From Calliopum simillimum (lineage: Eukaryota > Arthropoda > Insecta > Diptera > Lauxaniidae): a stretch of 64,000 nt of DNA. Shown piece after piece: positions 54,727 through 64,000 of the stretch. The translations under genes were made by a program, and so were the position numbers. Location of the stretch: the NCBI GenBank assembly GCA_951812925.1, contig OX638372.1:7502001-7566000 (forward strand), read 5' to 3'. Numbering within the stretch: the first letter of the stretch is position 1; each line of letters opens with the position of its first letter. The notes under the pieces were generated by a model that saw only the letters and a program-made list of their open reading frames with translations, was not told the DNA's origin and made no database searches.

Positions 54727-55690
54727 CGAAAGGGAGATATGGCACCCCCCTTCAGCGGGTGATATGGTTCTGATGCCATATCTCCCTTTGCATGTTATGA
54801 GAAATTTGAGAGTACAAATATTCTTAATTAGTGCTAAATCTTTGTGTTCCGGTTTTCAATACTTTGTTGAACATAAACTTGACTGAACTCTGGATGTAAA
54901 GGGCCAACAACTAGCATCTGTAATAACACGGTCAAAGCATTCTAGAACCAACCTCATTAAGCATTTGTGCGAGGCTTGAACCAAAGCAGCATGTGTTTCA
55001 AATGGTACTTCTGGATTTTGATCTACTGGGGTTAATCCTTTCAGTCCAAGTAAAGTTCCAGATCACGCCTTTTTACAAGATTGTGTTGAGAAAAATCAAG
55101 GGCAAAATGTAGCTGAAGTGATTCAGTGTGCCACAGAACCGCAGTCAGGTAGGACCTTCAATGATTGTGTTTTCATTTTTATTTGATTAATTTGAGGTTT
55201 TCTCTAGGATATGCTTGAAAATCCTGAAAATGTCTCAATAGAATTACCACCTGTACCAACGACATCGAAAAGTTCTAAGCACAGTACAAGAAATCAAACG
55301 GCAAGGATTCTAACATCTCCTGAAAACGTGGTCCAGCAGAAAACAAAAAAAGAAAAACATAGTCAAAGAAAAAAAACTTATAAACGGAAGTTGCTAACTA
55401 ACTATGTTTCTTCCGATAAAGCTGATGAAAATGTTGTATTTCAAGATGAATCTAATGGGCCTGAAGATTAAAGCGAAAATAATTGCGTTGGATGGGAAGA
55501 AGAATATAGACAATCCACTAAAAAAGTCGATTGGATCAAATGCGTAATGCGCTGTAGGTGGTTACATGAAACATGCACATCATTTGTGCAAACATGCAAC
55601 AATTGTGGCAACAAGAACTTAAAAGCCACTAAGCGTGCCAAAATACCCATGATAAGGTGCCGTATCAGCCGTAACCTCGGGTATACGAGT
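54727..55690 (+). pseudogene. pogo/Tigger-like transposase C-terminal remnant
   Basis: Left of the coding remnant lies a palindrome, AAAGGGAGATATGGCACC against TGATGCCATATCTCCCTTT (54730-54790), possibly a terminal repeat. On the + strand, ACVSNGTSGF, a stop, then STGVNPFSPSKVPDHAFLQD and CVEKNQGQNVAEVIQCATEP match the TGI.PF.P region at the end of pogo/Tigger DDE domains. After a gap that could be a short intron (55149-55207), 55208-55471 encodes a Lys/Ser-rich linker. A second stop precedes a Cys/His-finger-like DWIKCVMRCRRWLHETC...CNNCG (55520-55610). The DDE core is absent or unrecognisable. Confidence 0.7.
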
Positions 55691-57804
55691 ATACTTAACG
55701 ATAAATAAAAAATTGAGTAAAAATTGCTATATTTTGTTTTTGTCAATGAAACGTTAAAAATCAAATATTCTTTTTCATCTTTTTTAGAGAAGTGATTTTG
55801 GGCTAATGAATATGAAAAAGCCACATGTGTAGAAAAAAACAACAACACAAATTAATAAATTTGTTTATTGTCCCAACTTTTAATTTTGTTTATTGAAAGC
55901 ATTTTTACTGTGCGATAGTTGTTTTTTTTGCTGCTGTGATTGTCTTGCGTTTGCTTATAAGTATCTCTGTGCGAGATTTTTTTTCCTTTTGCAAAAATTT
56001 AACATATTTGTGTTTTGCTAAAAACATGGCCAGCAGAAGCTATATTTCATTATGAGAACACGTAGAAGCGTATTATTTATTTTATTGAATAAAATGTTTT
56101 ATATTCATTCTGAATTATTGCAAAAATGTGATTTATGTAAGCAAATAATTAATGTGTTTGGTGACCAGATATTTGCAAAGTCCTAAAATGCACATATAAG
56201 CATGAACGTTTGTGCATAAATTTAGTTGTACTAAAATTGAATAGTAAAAATTTGATATTGAAATGCTTAGAAGTATGTAAATAAGATTTTTAAAATACAT
56301 ATGTTCATATACTTAAGTAAGACCGGTTCGATTTTGTATGATGAAAACAAAAAAATTATCCAGAAACCAACTCAAAAGTCAGAAAGACTTTTAAAAAAAT
56401 GTCAGCATTACTGTTTTTACATTCCGAGAAAAACCAATAGAGCACTTTGATTTCTACTGAAGGCCCATTTTGGCTAAAAAAACATATTTTTGGTCACAAC
56501 TTTTTTTTTCATTACAAAATGGATACCCGAGGGTACTTAAAAAATAGAGACTATGTTCTTACAAAAATTTTGGCGTTTAAAAATTATAAATTTTTTTGGG
56601 AATATAGATAATATTCTTATCCCAAAATTGATTTTTTTACATTTTTAACTACGCGGCCGGAAAAACGATTTTTTACTCAAAAGCAAGGCATCTAACATAG
56701 ATATAACTGAATTGGAATTTTCGATGTTTTTTACTTTGTGTCATCAAAATTTCCCATCTTTACTCTACTGTTCGCTGTTTGATAATACTTTTATGTTAGA
56801 ACTTAAAACTTTTTAAAACTTTAGCAAAGCCACACCCCACTAATCATACTTCCTCCAAAACTACGAAAAATAAAATGACAACAAAAATTTCTCAGCTTTC
56901 AGTTTCATGTCAACACTTAAACATTTTATTTATATGGATTTTTGTGCAAAGTTGAACGCAAGTGTCAGCTCACAAAAAAAAGAAAAAAAAAAGTTCCGGC
57001 ATGTGTGGCAATTCATGTTTGTGTGTGTATGTTTCTCACTAGTAGCGTTATGTGTGTGATTTTTCACTGACAAATGCATTTAATTGCATGTCCTGCTTGT
57101 TGATGTAACGTTGAGTAAAACCATTTTTTTTTGTTCCCGGTCTGTGTTGCAACTTTGTAGTCCCCTTTCTTTGTCAGGTTGTTGTTGCATTATTACTTTT
57201 TATTGTTGTGTGCTTAACACATATAGATAAGTACATATATATCTACACGTTAACATGCATACATACATAAAAGTGTTGCATAAACAAATGCACAACAATT
57301 TGTAGTTGCCACGTGTTGCTGCATATGAATTTGCTTTTTGTGGTGCTATTGTTTTGTTGGCAATAGTCTTTGGCAATATCAATTTGAAATACTTTTAAAA
57401 TGATTTAATAAAGTCTGATTTTTATTGAAATCTACTTTATTTATGAATATTTCACTTTGTTGTGAGGCAAAATTGACACAAGATATTAAATTAAAAATAA
57501 AATTAAATATCAATCTAAATTTATTTGATATTGCTCTATAAATATCCTTCAAAAGTGATATCAACTTTTTGGGCCATATGTTGAAATAAAATAAAGAATA
57601 GAATAAAAAAAAAGTTCTCGAACTTAAAAAAAGAGTCACTATGCAATGGTAAAACCTGGTATTGCATGTTTTCATATGTTAGATTTAAAGTTAAGGTTGA
57701 TATGAAAAAATCACAATATACGATTTGTCAAGTTGTTTTTCAAAGGAACTAAAAGTTCTTAAGCAAATCTGGTATTGGGATTTTGTAACTCTCATCAAAA
57801 ACAA
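55691..57804. other. AT-rich intergenic DNA
   Basis: No gene or named repeat. Several short ORFs on the minus strand are Phe/Leu-rich composition products. Confidence 0.35.
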
Positions 57805-58184
57805 TAGGGGAACTGATGCTATTGTGGTATAGTTTTTCAATGTGGTATGGTCGCATATCTCTGATTTGGGAAAGAACCTGCGAACGTCACTGCTTTTATC
57901 CTATCAGTGATGTGTTGCTGTCATGCACCAAACAAAATTTTTCCGGTGTCAGTTGAACGAAACTTAAGTCGCGTGTGGTTGATTTTTTTTTCCGGATTTT
58001 TTGCAAAAAAATTTTGTTAAGAAAAAGTTCCTTTTTGGTGAAATTTTATTTATATTCAGCTAGCTGGCCCGGTAGCGACTTTGTTCGCCCGTTCCCGATG
58101 CCCTTTACATATGTTCCAAGACCCATCCATCTCTGTTGTCCTTCTCTTCCAACGCCTCAGGTTTTTCAAGGTGAATAGAATATA

Positions 58185-58560
58185 TATTTATGTACCAACT
58201 TTTATAACGACAGCTACTATAGGCGTAGAAATATAGCATTTTGAGTATTTTTACTGTACGGGGGGCGCAAATCCCAATAGTTCAATCCCTTTTAAGCTTT
58301 GCATGCTGAATAGTAAACGCAATAAACATCCATGTACCAAGTTTCGTAATGACAGCTGATATAGGAACACTGATATAGCATTTTGTGTGTTTTTTTCATA
58401 TGGGAGGCTCAACGTCCCCTGGTTCAATCCCCTTCAAATTTTGCATGGTTGATGGCAGATACATTATGCATAAGTTCACTAACTTTCATAAGCATAGCTT
58501 GTAGAACTGCAGAGATATAGCAATTTTAGTATTTTTTCGTATGGGGAGTGCAACCCCCGT
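58185..58560 (+). repeat. Three tandem units of about 135 bp
   Basis: Each unit runs ATGTACCAA (or a variant), CTTT..TAA.GACAGCT, GATATAGCATTTT, TTTT(T/C)..TATGG and GTTCAATCCC(T/C)TT. They lie inside the TA-flanked element. Similar tandem tracts occur in other non-autonomous elements of the window but with different sequence. Confidence 0.6.
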
Positions 58561-58695
58561 CCACCGCAGCGGCATCTCACCCCCTTAAGAACCTTCTACA
58601 GACCATAACAAAAAATTTTAAAAAAAAATTGTTTAAGTCCGCCGTGTAGTTTCCGCTTCCATAAGCTACATATGGACACCATTTCATTTTTATAC

Positions 58696-58955
58696 ATGAG
58701 CCGTTCAAAATGAAAATGGTGCAAGTCCAAAACGAGGCAAAAATAATGTCATAATATTAATTGGCTGACGTTTTGTTAGGGATGAATAAAATTGATTTCT
58801 GTTTTCACAAAAAATTTACTTGATGATATGGAGTTGTTAAAACTAAGCTGAAAAAATGATATCGATCAAATAACTGATCATTATGGCACATAATTTATAT
58901 AACATTACTTTTGCCTCGTTTTGGACTTGCACCATTTTCATTTTGAACGGCTCAT
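58696..58955. repeat. 260-bp MITE nested in the TIR element
   Basis: Arms of 54 bp (58696-58749 and 58902-58955) are almost perfect complements: ATGAGCCGTTCAAAATGAAA, TGGTGCAAGTCC and AAAACGAGGCAAAA. The outer bases are C/TA and TA, compatible with a TA target. Near-perfect arms suggest a younger insertion than its host element. No coding capacity. Confidence 0.85.
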
Positions 58956-59649
58956 ATATAGATAAAGGTAAGTCCTTAGTATAGCGAAGTAAGTGTTAAA
59001 ATTCACAAAGTTTCCAATTTGATTTTGACAATTTTGTATTTTCTGAAAATTGGAAAGTGTGATATAGTTGGGACTCGCTAATGTGGTATATGAATATGTC
59101 TTATTATTCTTAACATTATTTGATTGCTGTTTATTTTTTTTTTTTTTTTCAAAAACTATGAGTTTGAGAACTTATGTAAATGTTATTATGAACTGATTTC
59201 ATACCTTTCAAACTTTATATTTGGTTGTATGGTTAAGTATACCACATTACCCTACTTATATGCACCACATTACCAGACCACTTTACTAGTACAGATCAGT
59301 ATATATACCACATTGTGCCACCATATATACCACATTACCTGCCAACTTTTTGTGAACAGCTTTTTTCAATTTTTTCAGATTTTGCTGAATAATTTTATAA
59401 TTTTTTAATGAAATTGTACACATTTTATTGAAATACATTCTGTAGCCAATACCTACTTCAATGATTAGGTAGCATAAAAAAATTTGTCTGAAATTGATCA
59501 AACGGTTCTTTTTCAAATTCCACCTAAACATTAGCTATACCACAATAGCATCAGTTCCCCTACCCTGGACTAAATAACTTATTCTCACAAAAAATTATAC
59601 ATATTATGTTTTGCATTCGGAGCATAGATCTGTTTGGAAGATCTAGGGT

Positions 59650-59996
59650 TAGTGATGTGCAAAATTAGTCTTGGTTTTGGATATTTTTCGAGACCATGAT
59701 GATCATCAAGACCAAGAATGCTTTTCAGCCTTAGTTATTTATAGTAAATAGGTTTGTTACTCTTCTTTCAAGCATAAAATATATTGTCAATTTGAAATTT
59801 GGTTGTTTTAAAAACTATTTTGGAAAGTAATGTTTGAAAAATTTGAATACTCTATAATGAACAGACATTTTATCAAGACCAAGACCGTGACAAGGGTTAA
59901 GTGCTCAAGACCAAGATCAAGGCTCAATATTAAAGCCAAAACCAGGATTCAATGTCTCAGACCATGACTGCTATGATCCTGATCTTCGTTTGCTTT
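59650..59996. repeat. Degraded copy of the 443-bp hAT MITE
   Basis: Begins TAGTGATGTGCAAAATTAG and carries scattered CAAGACCAAG and CTTGGTTTT hexamers in the same arrangement as the element at 29637-30079. The right terminus is lost (TTCGTTTGCTTTG instead of TTTGCTCATCACTA). Many substitutions show it is old. Confidence 0.75.
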
Positions 59997-61099
59997 GTTT
60001 TTTATATATTTTTATTTTTTTAAATTTTTCACCGATTTCTGAATTCTACAATATCTCCGATTTTTTCTATTTTGCACTTTTTCAACATTTACTATTTTCT
60101 GCAATATTTGTTTTTCTAGATTATAAGCTTTTCCAATATCTTCGAAGTTTCCAATCCATTTTTGGCATTTATTTTTATTATTGAGTGCCGCCAAAGGGCG
60201 CTTTCGTACATTTCTTTGCATTTTAAAGCCTTTTTTGATTAAAATACCTTGAAAAATTGGGTGGCTTGAAATTCATTTTATGGCTATGGTTTTTTGGGTA
60301 AAAATTCTTAAAATGATCCAAAGAAGACCTTGACGGGGTACGCAACACGCCAAAAGAATTTGACCCGCCCTAATATAAATATTGTATATATTAATTTTTT
60401 CAACTTTTCATTATTATTCCGATATTGTTTCAATAAATTGTTCTTTAATTAAATGAAAAATATTAATATTACGACCATAAAAATAACAACACTTATTAAT
60501 GAGTACAAGTTTTTACACTTGAAATATTATGGAAAAATTCAGCATTATCCAACCAACCACGTTGCTACGTTGCATCACAAGTATGCGTTGCACACCAACG
60601 TACACTTAACACATGAAGCAGAAAAGGATACGTGCATATGTGTGCATGATACGCAACCATAACCATCAGCTGTAAGTTATGACGAACGTGTAAGAGCATA
60701 AGAGGCGGTAAAAATGCACGCAGTTAAATTGATTTCCCAGTAGGAAAATCTAAAAAAACCGCAATAGTGAGAGGAAATATTCTCATTTTCTAGTACCTAG
60801 TTAACACTTCTTAGATCTTCTTAGAAGTTATAGAATAATGTTTCAAAAATAAAAAAATCGGAAAACAAAAATTGTCTAAGAAGGTTTATAAAGTTATTCC
60901 CGCACATTCCAAGCATCGCTCAAATATATAAAGAAATCTGCAAATTTCTGCGTATAATTTTAGTATTTATCTGAAAATACCGCTTTTGCGTAAAAATCAA
61001 TGATTTTCTAGTGTTTTCACCCTTAAAGTATGCAATTTTTTTTCAAATGTTTCAGAATTTTTAATTTTTAATCTATGCAAAAGGCTTATTAATGCGTAA
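59997..61099. other. AT-rich intergenic DNA
   Basis: No gene or repeat recognised. The 60453-60662 ORF lacks domain features. Confidence 0.35.
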
Positions 61100-61442
61100 A
61101 TTTTCATGCTTTTTACAAGGCTACTTCCTAAACGTCAGTTGCATTGCATTGCAACAGCATTCTCGGAAAAAATTGTCGCATAGTTTTAGGAACTCATTTT
61201 TATTCTGTTTTATTCTTGAATTCCATAACGGCGAACTATAAAATGTTGACAAAGCACAGTATTCAGCGAATCAGTAACAGAGTTGATGTTCGAATAAATT
61301 TTGCTCTTAATGAATAAATTAGTGAATAATAAATAAAAAGTAAAAATAATCCTAAAATCATGCAACATTCTCTTCAGGAAAATGCTGTTGAAATACAATG
61401 CAACTGACGTTTAGGAAGTAGCCTTGTAAAAAGCATGAAAAT
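61100..61442. repeat. 343-bp MITE with 65-bp arms
   Basis: Left arm 61100-61164 (ATTTTCATGCTTTTTACAAG, GCTACTTCCTAAACGTCAG, TTGCATTG) is an almost perfect complement of 61378-61442. No clear target duplication. Family unknown. Confidence 0.85.
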
Positions 61443-63645
61443 ACAGCAAACAAATTTTTCCCGTAGAACCTCTACGTCACGTCGATCAATATGTTTCTCT
61501 TATTGGTGTACGATTTGGGCACCCATAATTTTTCTTTCCGCTTTTGAAGTAACCATTCTCTCTCTTATTCGATGCGCTTTAATGAATCTTATTACGTTTC
61601 CATCGCTTATGAGATTCTCCAGCTTGTCATTCCATCTTATTCGGCATTCCCCCTGGTTTTCTTAAATAGCTCCGAAGTTTCAAAATCTCAAAAATTTTAT
61701 GATTCAGCTTTATTCTTTCCACTCAATGTCCATTATTCAGATCCGCAGCTCAAAACTGGCCGGACGACACACAGTCGCGCAAAAGTGACTTTTTGTTTGT
61801 TTTTTAAAATCAACTATTCGACCTCAATAATTAAGGGAATTAAACGTGATTTTTTTTTAAATCTTCGTTAATAAATTTTCCATGAATCTGTCTTGCCAGA
61901 TTTTTTGTTTTTGCTGCTCATTCGAATTGGAGGATCCAAAATGAGGGAAAAAAAACTGAAACTTCTTCGATTTTCACGAAAATCGGCAAATAAGGGCTTT
62001 ATGAGTAAGTTTCAAAATGGCGGATCCAATATGTCGTCTTAAAAATATAATTTACTTTAAAAAGGGATTTTATATTTAAATGATTGTTCTGGTTTTAATT
62101 TTTTTCTCCACCATTTAGGATTTGACATCTTGAATGGAAAGCCAAAAGCAAAAAAACTAGCCAGATAGATTAGAAGCAAACTAATTAAAGAAGATTTAAA
62201 AAAAAATACACATCAATCGCTTAATTATTATGGTTGTAAGGAATAAAAGAAAGAAGAAGAGAACTGCAATTAAGAGTAAAATTGTATTTCGGGGTATCAC
62301 TCACATTGAACTTACAAGGAGCTTCAAAGATTGCTTGAGAAGAAAATCGACAAATTCAGAAACATTGCATCTTAGCCCATGTATGACTTCCTAGTGGGTC
62401 ACTTATGAGTGCAAATATGTGTGTATTTGAGTGCAACACTCGACACTCAGCATGGGTTTTAATTTACCAAAAACTCTTTGGATTAAAAATTAAACAAAAG
62501 CAATACATTCTGCTTATATACAATATTTTTAATTAAACCTTAACTTTTCAACTTAACGAAGCATTTTATTTGGTATTTTATTTTTCTGTTCATTTTTTGT
62601 GGTCAGAAAAGTGCAGCATTTGTATTGTGGTTCGTTAGGGCACTCACTGTAAAAGAAATATGATATTCGTTGATATTAATACTGAAATATGAAAAAAACA
62701 AAAACCACAATACTCTTACCACATACTTTCGTTAGCAATATCTTTTTAATAAAATAAAAAAGTTATTCTTCATAAATACGCAAGTTATAAAATATATTTT
62801 ATGTCATATCTAGTAATAAAAATATACTATAGAAAATTCGCAAAGTAAAAAAAAAAAAAAAAACATACTAATTTTAATACCACTTCTGTAAGGATATCAT
62901 TAAAAAATCATTTTTCTCATTTTAATTTAATAAACATGACTGTGATTACATAAAAAAAGCGGCAATAAAAGGGGAAAATATCAAATCAATGAATTTATTT
63001 ATTAATAAAATTAAAACTCAACAACACATTTACGCTCCTGCCATTGTTTTTGTATGTGTGCCAATGGCATAAAATCAGTAGGAAATGTTCAAATCAAAAT
63101 CACAAAAATTGACAGCCAAAAATTTATTACTTTATGGACGCCAATCATAGAAGCGTCGACCGACCAATTCTCGATGGAACTTTTTATTGCCCCAGCAGCA
63201 GCAGCAGCAATGAAGTCGATGTGTTCGGGGTTTGTTCGTAATGGCCATCAGTCAGATGGGTTGCGGTCTAAAAATATTATATTTGTGGTGATGTTTTTTT
63301 TTCTTTGTTTTAGTTGAATTGTATTAACCCTTGCAAGGTTAAAACGTAGCGGCGATTTTTGTAGTTTTTGTAGTTTTATACAAATTGTATACAAGAAACG
63401 TTTAAATAAGTAAATATTGGATTGTCTCGATGTGTGCTACATTTAACTCATAGAGTTCATTTATCAGAGATTTTTTCAGTTTCTTCCGTCCTAAGGTACC
63501 AATAAAATATAAAATTCATTCATACGAAGTTTCCTTAAATTGTTGAAATTGAACAAGTTTCAGCAAATCTAAAACTTCAGTGAAAAATATTTAAACCATG
63601 CAATATTTTTTTTTATTGAATTCTTTTTTTTTTTTTTGTTTTGGG
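61443..63645. other. AT-rich DNA, nothing recognised
   Basis: A (CAG)n tract of a few units lies at 63197-63210 in an otherwise featureless stretch. Short ORFs (61435-61871, 63054-63317) have no domain features or splice context. Confidence 0.35.
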
Positions 63646-63765
63646 ATTGATACTATCTAGTGTCTATCGAATGCGATCCTTTTTATCTCTTACGATTACT
63701 TTCTGGATTATTGGGCTTTCTCTCCTATTAACTTTCCCCAGACTTCTATTGCCTTGTGGATTTCA
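63646..63765 (-). mobile_element. RTE-like LINE 3' fragment
   Basis: The + strand words TCTATTGCCTTGTGGATTTC and ACTCAAAGGCTTGG match the RTE-like copy at about 8450-8485 (CTACTGCCTTGTGGATTCC, ACTCAAGAGCCTGG), and CGATCC..TTTATCTCTTACGA matches near 8350. The piece is a much more diverged relative of the intron-6 element. It ends where the RNase H remnant begins. Confidence 0.55.
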
Positions 63766-63785
63766 CTCAAAGGCTTGGTTCGATT

Positions 63786-64000
63786 TGCAGTGTATTTTGG
63801 TAAGCGCACTTAGCCTTCAACTACTAATCGGGCTTTCTTCCCGTAACAAGGTTCACCTCATTTGGATACCTGAACACAGTGGAGTTGAAGGTAATGAAAC
63901 TGCAGATGAGCTCGCTAGAAAAGGGTCATCAATACAATGTGTAGGTCCTACTCCATTCTGCGGACCGCCTTGGAGTTTTATTATATTAAACCTTAAAAAT
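63786..64000 (+). pseudogene. LINE RNase H domain fragment, cut by the window edge
   Basis: An open + frame reads CILVSALSLQLLIGLSSRNK then VHLIWIPEHSGVEGNETADE and LARKGSSIQCVGPTPFCGPP. The W.P.HSG..GNE.AD.LA motif is the C-terminal RNase H signature of I/Jockey-type non-LTR elements. The N-terminal RNase H motif is not seen upstream, so it is a fragment. The same motif in the LOA-like element reads WMSGHKGHECNERADCLAK, so the two are different families. Confidence 0.75.

Larger units (their letters stand above)
57805..59562. mobile_element. 1.76-kb TIR element with TA flanks (non-autonomous)
   Basis: Left end GGGGAACTGATGCTATTG then TGGTATAG; right end CTATACCAC then AATAGCATCAGTTCCCC. TA lies at each outer edge (57805-57806, 59561-59562), pointing to a Tc1/mariner-type or related element. 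The interior has no transposase. It holds three tandem units (about 58185-58560), a nested MITE (58696-58955) and, near the right end, repeated ACCACATTACC words (59240-59335) mirroring GTGGTATAG/GTGGTATGG at the left end. Confidence 0.75.

Noticed and set aside
55468..55848. 126-aa minus-strand frame
   Set aside because: It lies opposite the pogo-like Cys/His finger and has no domain features of its own.
63054..63317. 87-aa frame with an Ala run
   Set aside because: The Ala run comes from a short CAG repeat; no domain, no splice context and no similarity I recognise.
1..64000. CRISPR arrays, bacterial operons, integrated viral genomes, rRNA
   Set aside because: Nothing of the kind is seen; all repeats are eukaryotic transposons or satellites, and the reverse transcriptase pieces are non-LTR elements.

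Overview
The window is AT-rich, intron-bearing, repeat-dense eukaryotic DNA, most like a chromosome arm of a higher (cyclorrhaphan) fly. The evidence is short introns with GTAAGT-type donors in the one clear gene, CA/GT/CAG/CAA microsatellites, mariner, Tc1, pogo and LOA/RTE-like remnants, and a dispersed repeat carrying the GTCCGTCTGTC signature I associate with fly genomes. No bacterial operon, phage, CRISPR array, rRNA or canonical tRNA gene is visible.

Layout. (1) 1-2.9 kb: repeat-derived non-coding DNA (a foldback element and degenerate tandem units). (2) 2.9-13.4 kb, + strand: the only convincing protein-coding gene, rebuilt here as 17 coding exons (3551-13351) for a protein of about 1154 aa. 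It has two BTB/POZ domains, the first split by a long Gly/Ser-rich insertion, then a BACK-like tail and a basic RS-like C-terminus. Its introns hold at least four transposon-derived insertions. (3) 13.4-24.5 kb: MITEs, a 1-kb dispersed repeat, a pure hexanucleotide satellite (about 500 bp of GAGCAA), a Helitron-like end, and a nested stack in which a Transib-like MITE splits the tip of another MITE that itself carries a solo LTR. A hammerhead-like RNA motif and a tRNA-derived SINE head follow. (4) 24.9-26.1 kb and 45.4-46.4 kb: low-complexity blocks that look like non-coding first exons of fly genes; the second ends at a good GTAAGTG donor. (5) 26.5-33.1 kb: mariner fragment, a nested long-inverted-repeat element, and a LOA-like LINE remnant (RT, RNase H, Cys/His knuckle) interrupted by a 443-bp hAT MITE with a perfect 8-bp target duplication. 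(6) 33-44 kb: mostly plain AT-rich DNA with a TA-type MITE, tandem repeats, foldbacks and a dead Tc1 element. (7) 44-50 kb: a 947-bp long-TIR element, a foldback, a 1.35-kb degenerate CCAAT pentamer satellite and a dead mariner. (8) 50-64 kb: a cluster of STAT-like palindromes, a pogo/Tigger remnant, a 1.76-kb TIR element with a nested MITE, further MITEs, and two LINE pieces at the right edge.

Only the double-BTB gene can be called a functional gene. It may act as a Cullin-3 substrate adaptor (inference from the domains). Everything else is mobile-element debris, satellites or candidate regulatory/5' UTR sequence. Boundaries and family names were read by eye; none was confirmed by a search.
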